43,333 nucleotides of DNA from Deltaproteobacteria bacterium (lineage in GTDB: Bacteria; Myxococcota_A; Polyangia; Polyangiales; JADJMO01). Positions within the stretch are counted from its first letter, which is position 1; each line of letters begins with the position of its first letter. The stretch is taken from assembly GCA_025363655.1 (NCBI GenBank), contig JANYDK010000114.1:1-43333 (forward strand), written 5' to 3'. This document shows positions 25,514 through 33,903 of this stretch, one piece after another. Both the position numbers and the translations under genes were made by a program. The notes under the pieces are model-generated. The model saw nothing but the letters and a program-made list of their open reading frames with translations, was not told the origin of the DNA and ran no database searches.

Positions 25514-28078
25514 CTAGAACACGTACTGCGCACCGACCGTAAACTCGAGAAAATCCAACGCCGAGTGTTGGCTACAGTAGTCCCCGTCGCACTTGACGAG
25601 GAGTGAGCGATACGACATCGACGGTGCACCGCCCAGTCCCGCCGCGGTGCGTGCCTTGCCGTCCGCGTCGTACTTCGCCCGGTCGGGAGCGATGAATCGC
25701 AGCCCGATACCTCCTACGAGCCAGAGACGGGTCGTGACGGTGGGGAGACCGAAGAGGACGCTGAGACGCGGTCGGAGCCAATCGGCGAGGAGAAGCGTCG
25801 TCGCGTCGAACGAGAGATCGCGCTTTCGGAGCGCCAGCTCCTGTAGCGGGCCGAGCACGTCGATCAGCGTCAGCTGTGCTCCGAGCACGTATTCGGGGTT
25901 GCTGTGCGGCGAGAAGCGATAGACGAAATTGGGCCACTCGACCGTGGGCATGAATCGGCCCGTCGAATCCTTGTCGCCGTAGACATAGCTGTAGCTGGCG
26001 CTCGCCGACCAGCGGAGACCGATCACTGGGTACCACGTCTTGCGCCCCAGCCAGTGCCAACCCGTCTTGGTGATCAATTGATAGCCATCCGAGGAAAAGC
26101 AGGAAATGAGACGGAGGCCGGCGCTACGAAATCCTTCTCTCACGGCCTCGCGTCCACCCGGTGCGGTCGACTCGTCGAGGACGAACGAAGCGAAGCTGAG
26201 GACGAAGCGGCGCGATGCGTCGGCGACGCTGCAGACGTCGGTGTCGCCCGAGCTGGGAGCGAGCGCGAACTTGGCGAGGCCGAGGGCCGCTTGCCGGAAG
26301 TCGCCCCGGAGGGCCATGGAGATCAGTGCAAAGACGGGCTTGCCCGTGCCCTCGAAGAGAAATGCGAGGTGGCAAACGCCCAAACTCGTGTCCCGATTGC
26401 ATGCCGAATTCACGAGCGTGCGCAGCGTCCCCTCGACGGCGTCGACGGCGCCGTCGTCGAGCCCGCGCTTGCCACGCACGATCTCGTCGATCAGCGGCTC
26501 GAGCGCTTGCAGGCTTTTCAAGGTCACGACCAACTCCGCCGGAGAAATGTGCCTGCCGAGCAGCGTCGTGCCGGCGTCGATGGCCGCTTCGATGCGCTCG
26601 AAGGCGCTCCGTAGGGTCGAGAGTTGTCGAACGAGTTGCATCGCGCTCGACCAATCGACCTCGAATTGCGGGACGCCGTCCTTGCAGACGACCGTCGCCT
26701 TGAGCTCGACCTCGACCGTCGGCAGTTCACTGATGGTCAGCGTGACCGTGGTCTTGCCCGCCTTGCACACGTTTGCCACCACGTTGGCGTCGTAGGCGAG
26801 GAGACGGCTCAACAATTCCCGCGCCGTGGGAATGGCGTCGTCGACCTTGTTCGACCCGAGCGCCGCGCGAACGGCTTCGTAGAGCCGCTCGATGTCGACG
26901 TTGATCACATCCTTGCCAACGCTGAGCTTGCCCAGCGCCTTCGCCGACCAATTCGTCGCGATCGACCTCGCCAACGACAGCGCCGCTGCCGTGGTGAGCT
27001 TCATCGTGGGTGGTTTGGCGCTTCCCGAGGCGCTCGCCGACGGGCTGGCGGTGGCAGACGTGATGGCGGCGGCAGACGTGCTGGCGCTGGCAGACGCGCT
27101 CGCGGATGGGCTCGCCGTCGTGTTGGTCGCACCCCCCGAGGGGTCGGCAAACTCCATCAGAACGTCGAAGGCCTCGCCGAGCGCGCTCTTTCCGTCGCCG
27201 GAGACCAGCTCGTCAATCAGCGCCTCTACTTTCCGCGCCAGCGTGATTCGGTCGAGGCCCGCAGGCATTTCCGACATCGCGGCATGGATGCCCAGCTCCA
27301 CCAGCAGCTGTTTGGCCCGATCGCCCTGCGCCAGCATCGCCGCCTCGGTCAGGCTGCCGAGGAGGCACGCCGGGTCCACGGACGTGTCGGGACACTTTCC
27401 CGAAAAGATCGTCGCGGGTTTGGCGAAGTGCTCCCAGTCCGTGGCGATCTGCGGCGCGAAGCAAGGCACCTGCTTCGCCTCCGTGTACGTGTCGTCCTGG
27501 TCGCCCGGCGTGCAACGTAATTTCCCGAGCGCTTTGGGTTGGCCGTCGACTTTGGTCGATGGGTCGCCAAAGAACGACATCGCGGTGTCGGCGCTGGCCT
27601 TTACCCTGCTCTTGCAGCCGTCGTCATTGTCGCAGAAGTCGAGATATCGCGCTTCGTACCAGCTCCTCCGCGCACCATACCCACGGAGCGCGAGGAACTT
27701 CCGAACGTCCGCCACGAGGTCCTTGCGCTCCCCGTCGGTGACCTCCCACACGACGAAGTCCTTCACCAGAGCGATGGACTCCGTCTTCAGCGTGGCGGGC
27801 AGCGAGCCGTACTGTCTCCGCGCCACGAGATCGAGGCTGTCGTGAAAATAGGCGGCCACGGCGGGCGCCTCGACCACCACGTTCTCGAGGACCGCGTTGG
27901 TCACCTCGTCGGTGATCACCTGCGCGAAGACTTCCTTGACGTCGTCGTAGACGTCGCTGCTGAGATCGGCGCGCGCGCGGCCGGTATCGCCGAGAATCGC
28001 CAGCACCATCGAAGCCATGATCGCCAAGAGTGCGGGCGTGCGCGTCGCGCGACGACGCCGAGTGGGCGCGTGAGACAT
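25514..28078 (-). CDS. 854-aa exported protein with C-terminal beta-barrel
   Basis: A signal peptide (LLAIMASMVLAILGDTGRARA, cut near residue 37) leads a long helical periplasmic-like part (about 40-310). A Ser/Ala/Thr low-complexity linker follows at about 320-355, then more helices (about 360-640). The last 210 residues form beta strands: YSYVYGDKDSTG, FVYRFSPHSNPEYVLGAQLTLI, LWLVGGIGLRFIAP, and a final GAQYVF with a terminal aromatic, typical of outer-membrane barrels recognised by the BAM machinery. A strong AGGAGGT ribosome site (28086-28092) fixes the ATG. It may bridge periplasm and outer membrane. No family was recognised. Confidence 0.75.
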   Translation of the reverse strand: MSHAPTRRRRATRTPALLAIMASMVLAILGDTGRARADLSSDVYDDVKEVFAQVITDEVTNAVLENVVVEAPAVAAYFHDSLDLVARRQYGSLPATLKTESIALVKDFVVWEVTDGERKDLVADVRKFLALRGYGARRSWYEARYLDFCDNDDGCKSRVKASADTAMSFFGDPSTKVDGQPKALGKLRCTPGDQDDTYTEAKQVPCFAPQIATDWEHFAKPATIFSGKCPDTSVDPACLLGSLTEAAMLAQGDRAKQLLVELGIHAAMSEMPAGLDRITLARKVEALIDELVSGDGKSALGEAFDVLMEFADPSGGATNTTASPSASASASASTSAAAITSATASPSASASGSAKPPTMKLTTAAALSLARSIATNWSAKALGKLSVGKDVINVDIERLYEAVRAALGSNKVDDAIPTARELLSRLLAYDANVVANVCKAGKTTVTLTISELPTVEVELKATVVCKDGVPQFEVDWSSAMQLVRQLSTLRSAFERIEAAIDAGTTLLGRHISPAELVVTLKSLQALEPLIDEIVRGKRGLDDGAVDAVEGTLRTLVNSACNRDTSLGVCHLAFLFEGTGKPVFALISMALRGDFRQAALGLAKFALAPSSGDTDVCSVADASRRFVLSFASFVLDESTAPGGREAVREGFRSAGLRLISCFSSDGYQLITKTGWHWLGRKTWYPVIGLRWSASASYSYVYGDKDSTGRFMPTVEWPNFVYRFSPHSNPEYVLGAQLTLIDVLGPLQELALRKRDLSFDATTLLLADWLRPRLSVLFGLPTVTTRLWLVGGIGLRFIAPDRAKYDADGKARTAAGLGGAPSMSYRSLLVKCDGDYCSQHSALDFLEFTVGAQYVF

Positions 28079-28384
28079 GATGAAGACCTCCTGGATGAAA
28101 AAGATACGTATGCCCCCGCCCGCCGCATACGCCTCAGATGGAGCGGAGTTGCGAAATATCCCCGCGGGGATGGGGCGGATTTCACTCCAGCGCCTGTCGC
28201 GCCTCTTTCACCTGCTCGATCGCCGCGACGACGTCGCCTAGCTTGGTCGTGCCGACCGAAGGGTGAAGAGAGGTCGTCGACGCTCTTCGCGGCGGTGCGC
28301 TGCTGGACTCGTTGTGTCCTGCCCGGGGCAAATGGGCCACCCCCGCACCTCCTCGGCGCTCCAGCGAGTGCTAGCCTCTCGCGC
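28079..28384. other. 306-bp divergent region with a 14-bp palindrome
   Basis: Contains a perfect palindrome ATCCCCGCGGGGAT at 28158-28171, about 80 bp upstream of the 854-aa gene, a possible operator. On the minus strand a frame ending at 28182 encodes TTKLGDVVAAIEQVKEARQALE, which looks coding but has no start; it may be the tail of a lost gene. Confidence 0.45.
28086..28092 (-). promoter_or_regulatory. strong Shine-Dalgarno of the 854-aa gene
   Basis: A perfect AGGAGGT on the minus strand, 7 bases before the ATG at 28078. It is the best ribosome site in the window and settles the start. Confidence 0.75.
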
Positions 28385-28804
28385 GTGGCCGACGAATCCC
28401 TCTTCGCCCTCCCAGCTTGGCGCCTCGCATCTGCCACGCTCCCGGTTCGCTCGCCTGAGGAAGCTGCGCGCTTCTATGTCGATGTGTTCGGTTTCCGTCG
28501 CGGCGGAGTCTTCGGCACCGGCGGCAGCGATCGCGTCGAAGCGATAGAGCTTTACGCTGGCGATTGGGAGCTCCGGTTGTGCCGCACGGAGGCCTTCGAA
28601 AGCGCGTCGGTCTCGTTCTTCGTCCCTGCGCTCGCGCCGCTCACGGAGAAGCTCGCCGCGCTCGGCATCCCCATTCTCTCCTCCGGGTCGACCGACGTCG
28701 GGCCGCGCGCCGACTATGCGCAGTACGTCATGATCCACGACCTCGACGGCAATCGCGTGTGTCTCCAGGAAGTGCAGGACGGCTGGCGACGAACGTCGAC
28801 GTGA
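28385..28804 (+). CDS. VOC (glyoxalase/bleomycin-resistance) family protein
   Basis: A 139-aa protein from the GTG at 28385; upstream codons in frame are not protein-like. It shows the single beta-alpha-beta-beta-beta pairs of the vicinal-oxygen-chelate fold: SATLPVRSPEEAARFYVDVFGFRRG, ELYAGDWELRLC, LAPLTEKLAALGIPI and the closing VMIHDLDGNRVCLQE, where the Glu is the usual metal ligand. The His normally in the first strand is replaced by Pro-Val, so metal binding may be changed. Such proteins isomerise or detoxify small molecules or bind antibiotics; the substrate is unknown. The next gene starts 1 bp after its stop, so they form an operon. Confidence 0.75.
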   Translation: MADESLFALPAWRLASATLPVRSPEEAARFYVDVFGFRRGGVFGTGGSDRVEAIELYAGDWELRLCRTEAFESASVSFFVPALAPLTEKLAALGIPILSSGSTDVGPRADYAQYVMIHDLDGNRVCLQEVQDGWRRTST

Positions 28805-28805
28805 C

Positions 28806-29186
28806 ATGAACTCGCCGGTCACCATCTTCGTCTACGGCACCTTGATGCGCCACCAGTCGAATCACCCGATGCTCGACGGCGCCACCTTCGTCTCCCCCGC
28901 ACGCACGGCGCCCGAATTCACCCTCTGGCACCTCGGCGAATACCCAGCGATGACCTCCGGCGGACACACCGCCATCCGAGGCGAGGTCTACTCCGTCGAC
29001 GCCGATCTCCTCGCCCGACTCGATCACTTCGAAGGCGTGCCGACACTCTACGAACGTGTCCTCGTCGACCTCGTCGACGCTGCCCCGGCCTTCGCCTACC
29101 TCATGAAGGCAGACACCCTGCAAGGACGACCACGCCGCCGCCCACTCGACTCCGGCGATTGGCGGCGACCGCATGGCGGAAGCTAG
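28806..29186 (+). CDS. gamma-glutamylcyclotransferase-like (AIG2/GGCT) protein
   Basis: A 126-aa protein of the small GGCT fold. FVYGTLMRHQSNH is the glycine-rich YGTL signature that binds the gamma-glutamyl group. PEFTLWHLGEYPAM and IRGEVYSVDADLLARLDHFEGVPTLYERV follow, with the conserved Glu in DHFEG as candidate general acid/base. GGCT enzymes release pyroglutamate from gamma-glutamyl amines or peptides. The start lies 1 bp after the VOC gene stop (TGACATGA), so the two are translationally coupled. The C-terminal 20 residues are Arg-rich and poorly conserved. Confidence 0.85.
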   Translation: MNSPVTIFVYGTLMRHQSNHPMLDGATFVSPARTAPEFTLWHLGEYPAMTSGGHTAIRGEVYSVDADLLARLDHFEGVPTLYERVLVDLVDAAPAFAYLMKADTLQGRPRRRPLDSGDWRRPHGGS

Positions 29187-29196
29187 AAAGCTCGCC

Positions 29197-29358
29197 TCAC
29201 GCCCCAAACTTCCGCACGACCTCAATCTCCCCCACGATCGCATCATTGAACGAATCGAGCTCCTCGGCGGGCACCCAGAGCTCCTCGTGGTGCGGCGCGC
29301 CGACGATCTTCGGCGGATACTTGGCGACGGCCTCGGAGCGCACCGAAAAAACGCGTGA
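29197..29358 (-). pseudogene. C-terminal fragment of a crystallin-J1-related protein
   Basis: About 50 minus-strand codons read AVAKYPPKIVGAPHHEELW, then PAEELDSFNDAIVGEIEVV. This matches the end of small proteins annotated as ADP-ribosylation/crystallin J1 (about 115 aa). The first half is absent: upstream the frame runs antisense to the next membrane gene, whose stop is at 29366. A GTG at 29343 could start a 48-aa peptide, but a remnant is more likely. Confidence 0.55.
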
Positions 29359-29365
29359 GGCCGGT

Positions 29366-30379
29366 CTACGGCCAAACGTCGTATGGGGGCACCTTCCGGT
29401 GGAATGCCTCCTCGAAATACCAGCTCCGCGCCTCGTCGGACGAAACCATCTCGCAATGTGCGGCCACCGTCGCCGAGAGGACGACGAGCGCGACGACGTT
29501 GCGAGCGATCGCCCATCGAAGCGTCCTTGCGGCCGCGTCCGCGTTGCCGTGCACCAACAGCTCAATCGTCTCGCGACCACGATAGGCATGCTCGGCGTCG
29601 GCGACGCGTGCGCTCCACTGGGATTCGAGACCGAGGTCGACGAGGTCGGCTTCTTCGGGCACGGCCCCGACGGATTCCGGCGATTCGTGGTCGGCGACGG
29701 GCGTCAGGCCGCGACGAAATTGCCGTATTTCTCCGAGCGCGCGGAGGTCAGCGTGGAGCACGACGACGGTCGTGGCGAGGGCGGCGGCGAGCATCTCCAT
29801 CGCACTCCAGGGCACGGTGCGGTGCCCCAACGCGAACGCGGGCCAGTCGGGCAATGCGGCGAGTGTCGTCACGCCGGACGTGGCGGCGAGAATGCCATAG
29901 ACCGCGCGTCGATCGGACGCAGCGACGATCGAGCCCTGACGCGCGCGGCGCGCTCGTCGTCCTACTGCGATGACGGCGATGCCTACCGGGCAAAGCGCGA
30001 CGGCGCACCAGAATCCTCCCATCGCTCCCAGCCATGGCAGCGGTGGAGCGTGTCCCAGCGAGCAGGTGACGACGCCGACGGCGATGCCGCAAGCGATCAT
30101 GGCCGCGAGGTGTCGCCACCATCGGTCGGAGTCGGGAAGGCCATCGGCCGGCGGCTCATCGAGCTCGAAGGGATTCGGCGGCGGAGCGCACCATCGATGT
30201 AGCAGCGCGCCCAGTGCCGCGCCGAAGATCGCGGCGACGGCGGCGACGAAGACCGGAGGGATCGGCGCCGTCTGATGCATCACCCGATTGGCGAGGAGCC
30301 GTCCGCAGAGGTGGCCATCAAAGGCGCCGATCAAGCCGAAGGGGAGGGCGAGTCGGGGAAACCTGGACGCCGGGGGCAT
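29366..30379 (-). CDS. multi-pass membrane protein of unknown function
   Basis: A 337-aa protein with about six hydrophobic segments: VFVAAVAAIFGAALGALL, LAAMIACGIAVGVVTCSL, WLGAMGGFWCAVALCPVGIA, VYGILAATSGVTTLAAL, MLAAALATTVVVLHADL and ARNVVALVVLSATVAAHC. Pro-rich and acidic loops lie between. An ATG 33 codons downstream (30280), just before the first segment, is an alternative start. No transporter signature was recognised. The gene ends right beside a gene fragment, hinting at a rearranged border. Confidence 0.65.
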   Translation of the reverse strand: MPPASRFPRLALPFGLIGAFDGHLCGRLLANRVMHQTAPIPPVFVAAVAAIFGAALGALLHRWCAPPPNPFELDEPPADGLPDSDRWWRHLAAMIACGIAVGVVTCSLGHAPPLPWLGAMGGFWCAVALCPVGIAVIAVGRRARRARQGSIVAASDRRAVYGILAATSGVTTLAALPDWPAFALGHRTVPWSAMEMLAAALATTVVVLHADLRALGEIRQFRRGLTPVADHESPESVGAVPEEADLVDLGLESQWSARVADAEHAYRGRETIELLVHGNADAAARTLRWAIARNVVALVVLSATVAAHCEMVSSDEARSWYFEEAFHRKVPPYDVWP

Positions 30380-30489
30380 GCGTGGGTTCGGACACGCGAG
30401 CGAGTGGGGAGTTCGGAGGGCCGAGTAGACGGCCGCCCCGGTGGCAAAGTTCGGCGGGCGAGCAAGGCCTGGTCACGGCGCACGCTTGC

Positions 30490-31152
30490 TCAAGCCCCTT
30501 CGAACCCCCACGGCTTGGCCGCGTCCATCGAGACTCCCTGGTAGTGATAGGCATGCGCCCGCGGGTGATGCCCGGCGTGGCGTGCACACCACAGCTCCAC
30601 ACCCTCGGTGGCGTCGCGACGTACTTGGCATTCGGGGCACACCGGTTCGACCTTCGGCTCGTCGTCGCCGGGCGTGTGTTGCTTTGCGCGCACCACTTGG
30701 ACGGGACAACCGCACAGTCGCACGGTGCGTTCGGCGACGGAGCCGAGGAGAAGGCGGCCGAAGCCCTTGCGGCCGTGCGTTCCGACGATCACCAAATCGG
30801 CATCGATAGCTGCGGCGAAGTGGGCGATTTCGTCGGCAGCCGCTCCCACCGAGGCGTGGGCGACGGCGGCGCGGAGACGTGAGCTGCCCTCGGCTCTCAG
30901 TGAGGCTTTGGCCCGATTCTCCATCGACGCACGTAGCTGTTCGAGCTCGACGCCGAGGTTGAGTGGCGGCGGCAGTCCGTCGAAATCGCTCGCGCCTCCC
31001 GTCACCGGATGGACGAAGAGGCCGTGCACCTCGGTCATGCCGTCGGCGAAGGCCATGGAGAATGCAGTGTCGAGCGCGCGCTCGCTCAATTCGGTGAAGT
31101 CGACGCCGACGACGATCTTGCGCACGCGTGTGGATTTGTCCGCAGTGGTCAT
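30490..31152 (-). CDS. universal stress protein with C-terminal zinc-ribbon-like tail
   Basis: A 220-aa protein starting at the ATG at 31152, whose first bases overlap the stop of the upstream gene (ATGA). Residues about 10-165 form a single UspA domain: KIVVGVDFTELSERAL, the DLVIVGTHGRKGFGRLLLGS strand and the ATP-binding G-x2-G-x9-G-S pattern, then CGCPVQVVR. ATP-binding Usp proteins help cells survive stress or growth arrest. The last 55 residues add CPECQVRR ... CARHAGHH, a CxxC ... CxxH arrangement able to bind zinc, which typical 140-150 aa Usp proteins lack. The tail may give a partner or redox-sensing role. Confidence 0.87.
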   Translation of the reverse strand: MTTADKSTRVRKIVVGVDFTELSERALDTAFSMAFADGMTEVHGLFVHPVTGGASDFDGLPPPLNLGVELEQLRASMENRAKASLRAEGSSRLRAAVAHASVGAAADEIAHFAAAIDADLVIVGTHGRKGFGRLLLGSVAERTVRLCGCPVQVVRAKQHTPGDDEPKVEPVCPECQVRRDATEGVELWCARHAGHHPRAHAYHYQGVSMDAAKPWGFEGA

Positions 31153-31532
31153 GAGCGGCCGAGCATTTGGTCTTTGGCGACGAAGTACTTGCGCGCGTAA
31201 GCGACAATTTGCTTGTCGGTCGGATGGTCGACGGTCTCGACGCCGACGATCTTCTTTTCGATCTCGGCGTCGTGACGATGGAGATGTCGCATCAGCTCGA
31301 GCTTGGCGGTCGAGGGGCCGAGGACGAGCACCGACTTGGCTTCGGCGAGCGAGCGCGCGACGTCGTGGTAGAAATGCTCGGAGTCGCTCGGGTGTGCGTG
31401 CTCGGCCGTGCTTCGCGGGTGGCGGCGAACGTGGTGATGCGGTGCGTGGAGCGCGAGCGCTTCGACGTTCGCGGCGTCGATGTTGAAGACGCGCGCTTCG
31501 ACGTGATCGATCCAAACGGCCAGGTGTTCCAT
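31149..31532 (-). CDS. eRF1-domain-like protein (translational machinery protein family)
   Basis: A 127-aa protein from the ATG at 31532 (an upstream ATG 20 codons earlier gives an unlikely N-terminus). It begins HLAVWIDHVEARVFNID, has a His-rich loop (HAPHHHVRRH), then FYHDVARSLAEAKSVLVLGPSTAKLELMRHLHRHD and KIVGVETVDHPTDKQIVAYARKYF. These are hallmarks of the small bacterial family with an eRF1 domain-3-like fold, thought to bind ribosomes or tRNA-like ligands; the role is unproven. Its stop overlaps the universal stress protein start by ATGA, so both are made together, pointing to a stress or dormancy function. Confidence 0.75.
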   Translation of the reverse strand: MEHLAVWIDHVEARVFNIDAANVEALALHAPHHHVRRHPRSTAEHAHPSDSEHFYHDVARSLAEAKSVLVLGPSTAKLELMRHLHRHDAEIEKKIVGVETVDHPTDKQIVAYARKYFVAKDQMLGRS

Positions 31533-31673
31533 GCTTCTCGCCGTGCAGTGTTCGTGCCTCTCCTCGCGCTGCGGGAAAGTGGCGTAGTCCACGCCGAAGG
31601 GCGCCGGAGTTGCGTTGGGCGGCGCACCTCGTTCGTCGAAGTGGGGCGTTGCTGCCTTGCCGAGGCAGGATGG

Positions 31674-32567
31674 TCAATAGGCGTGCACGAGCGGCTGCAC
31701 TTCACTGCACGGCCTGCAAATCGCGTTCGGCAGTCCAGAATTGCGGCGCGTGCGGCCGGCGACGCCTTTGAAGACGGGACCGCTCTTGTCCTCGTCGCAT
31801 TGGATGCAGGGGTTGAGCGTGCCGTCCTCGAGGTTGTAAGGCTCCGTCAGGTTGGCGATGCAGATCGCGAGGCAGAGCTTGCGCGTGTTGAGCGTGTCGT
31901 AGGCCCACGCCTCTGCGCAGGGGAGATCGAAGCCGAGCTTCTGCAGGCAGGCCACGTCGGCGTCGAAGGCGGTGCCGCCGTCTTTGGCCGTCTCGAGCCC
32001 GCACGAGCGCACCGGCGACGTCAGGTCGTTCTCTTTCATGTACACCGCGAGATTCACCAGCGTCGAACAGACACCGCAATGTCCGAAGTGACTGACCGAT
32101 GCGCCGGCTGCACGGGCGGCCGCCTCCGAGGGATACGTCACCAGCGAATACAGCCTTGGCTTTACCCCCGCGGGGTCTATGGGGAGCACCGCACAGACAG
32201 TGCCCTTCGGGTCGTCGACCGGCGCCGCACCGGCATACGGATCGCTCTTGAGCTCGGGGTAGGGGACTTCGAGTTGCCAGTCGTCGATGAGTGAGCGCAC
32301 GAAGTCCGGGCCATAGGTCGGCGGCGTGAAAGAGCTGCCGCCGCAGGTGCACGACGGTCGACACTGTCCCGCTTCGAGGCCGGTCTGCTCGTTGGGGTTG
32401 CCGAAGAGAATCGCGCACGCATCGACGGAACCAGCGTCGATCGCGCCCGTGTCGCTCGAGCTCACCGGCGTGTCTTCGCTCTTGCACGCAGCCAGGAGCA
32501 CCGTGAGAACGAGGCCCCAGATGCGAGGGAGCGTGTGAGGGAGCGTGTGAGGGAGCGTGCGAGGGAG
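31674..32567 (-). CDS. cysteine-rich lipoprotein
   Basis: Close to 300 aa; starting at the ATG of MLPRTLPHTLPHTLP (about 32568) fits better than the upstream ATG at 32615. The lipoprotein signal is WGLVLTVLLAAC, followed by a Ser/Asp linker. The mature part has many Cys pairs (SCTCGGSS, HFGHCGVCSTL, CLAICIANL, CIQCDEDKSG, CRPCSEV), probably disulfide-bonded. No enzyme motif was seen; the even Cys spacing suggests a secreted binding module. A 12-bp tandem repeat sits in the signal region. Confidence 0.7.
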   Translation of the reverse strand, partial: LPRTLPHTLPHTLPRIWGLVLTVLLAACKSEDTPVSSSDTGAIDAGSVDACAILFGNPNEQTGLEAGQCRPSCTCGGSSFTPPTYGPDFVRSLIDDWQLEVPYPELKSDPYAGAAPVDDPKGTVCAVLPIDPAGVKPRLYSLVTYPSEAAARAAGASVSHFGHCGVCSTLVNLAVYMKENDLTSPVRSCGLETAKDGGTAFDADVACLQKLGFDLPCAEAWAYDTLNTRKLCLAICIANLTEPYNLEDGTLNPCIQCDEDKSGPVFKGVAGRTRRNSGLPNAICRPCSEVQPLVHAY

Positions 32568-32571
32568 CATC
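32528..32571. repeat. 12-bp tandem repeat inside a signal sequence
   Basis: GAGGGAGCGTGT is repeated about 3.5 times with one change (GT to GC). On the minus strand it encodes LPHT-LPHT-LPR at the start of the lipoprotein. Copy-number change would alter the N-terminus by 4 residues per unit without breaking the frame. Confidence 0.7.
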
Positions 32572-32723
32572 TGGTGACGACGTTGGCCGAGCCACCGCGG
32601 GGCGGCTACCCGCAACTCGTGTCACCGAGCCTGCGCCAGAATGTATTCCGACGGTCTACGGAATCTCCGCTGCGCGCTGCTTCGGCACCAGCCACGTTCG
32701 CCTTCGAGTGATACCGATTCAGG

Positions 32724-33890
32724 ATGCGCTTTCGCTTCGGTTTCACTCTCGCTCTCGCATCGCTCACGGTCGTCGCCAGTTGTTCGTCCTCGTCGTCGAC
32801 GAGCCCCGACGCGGCTGATCCCGCCGACGACGCGCCTCCCGACGTCACTTCCGACGTCACTTCCGATGCGCCGCCGGGAGATGCGCCGAGCGAGGCCATC
32901 GACGCTCCCGCGATCGCCCCGAGGCTGACCGTCTCTCATGAGCAGATCCTCGACCCCGCCGGCAAACCGATCCTCCTTCGCGGCTGGAATTGGGGCGATT
33001 GGGGCACCGAGCAGCCGGAGGACGCGAGCAAGAACGCCGCGCAAGGCGCCAACGCGGTGCGCATTCCGGTGCGCTGGTGGGGCGGATATCCGGCGTGGAT
33101 GAACGCGCGCGACGATGCCTCGCCGGGTCACATGAGCCCGGCGCGTCTCGCAGAGCTCGATCACACGATCGCCGACGCGGCAGCGGCACACCTCTGGATC
33201 ATCCTCTTCCTCGACAGCAATTGCGGACAGGCGAGCCCGGCCAACGACGTCGTCGCCGACTGCGGCACCGGAGCCGACGGGTTGCCGGCGAACTTCATGA
33301 ACGACACGAAGTCGCGCGACGCCTTCTTCGAGCTGTGGAAATTCATCGCCGCGCGCTACGCCAGCGCGCCCTACATTGGTATGTACGAGCTCCTCCCCGA
33401 GCCGAATTTCGGGTGCAAAGGGGGCGTCGGGTGCTCCGACTGGTCGGTCTCGAACAAGTTCTATGCGTCGCTGCTGCCCATCGTTCGTTCGGTCGATCCA
33501 CGCACGCCGGTGCTCGTGGGTCCGAACGGTGGCTACGAGATGAAACAGATCGAGACCTCGTTCATGCCGGGCACCGAAGGGGTGATCTACACCGGCAATC
33601 TCCTGCAGCACGGAGCGTCCGATCCCGCGTCGGTCGGCGTCGCGAAGACGTTTCGCGCTGCGCACGACGTGCCGGTGTTCATCCAGCAACTCGGCGTCCC
33701 GAAGTCGAACGCGACGGCCACCGACATCGTCAACCGCGTGATGGGAGAGCTCCGCGACGCCGGCATCGGCTTCACCTGGTGGACGTATCGGGAGCCCTAC
33801 AGCGCGGGGAACGGCTTCGCGCCCTATTACGGGACGCCGTGGAAGGAAGACGCCACCTGGCTCGCGCTGATCACCAGCTATTTTCGCTGA
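32724..33890 (+). CDS. GH5-like lipoprotein, probable pseudoenzyme
   Basis: A 388-aa protein with a lipoprotein signal (LALASLTVVASC), an Asp/Pro/Thr linker (PPDVTSDVTSD), then a cellulase-type TIM barrel from about 65: LTVSHEQILDPAGKPILLRGWNWGDW, ANAVRIPVRWW, LWIILFLDSNCGQ, YELLPEPNF and FTWWTYREPYS. In GH5 the acid/base Glu sits in an NEP motif and the nucleophile in a GEFG motif. Here the first is P225-E226-P227 and the second reads I320-Q321-Q322-L323-G324, so the nucleophile Glu appears replaced by Gln. The fold call is firm; cellulose or beta-glucan binding without cleavage is inferred. It stands alone, 13 bp from a convergent gene. Confidence 0.78.
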   Translation: MRFRFGFTLALASLTVVASCSSSSSTSPDAADPADDAPPDVTSDVTSDAPPGDAPSEAIDAPAIAPRLTVSHEQILDPAGKPILLRGWNWGDWGTEQPEDASKNAAQGANAVRIPVRWWGGYPAWMNARDDASPGHMSPARLAELDHTIADAAAAHLWIILFLDSNCGQASPANDVVADCGTGADGLPANFMNDTKSRDAFFELWKFIAARYASAPYIGMYELLPEPNFGCKGGVGCSDWSVSNKFYASLLPIVRSVDPRTPVLVGPNGGYEMKQIETSFMPGTEGVIYTGNLLQHGASDPASVGVAKTFRAAHDVPVFIQQLGVPKSNATATDIVNRVMGELRDAGIGFTWWTYREPYSAGNGFAPYYGTPWKEDATWLALITSYFR

Positions 33891-33903
33891 GCGCTCGAGC
33901 ATC

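Noticed and set aside
28182..28390. minus frame ending KEARQALE
   Set aside because: No start codon in frame with a plausible N-terminus; kept only as a note in the intergenic entry.
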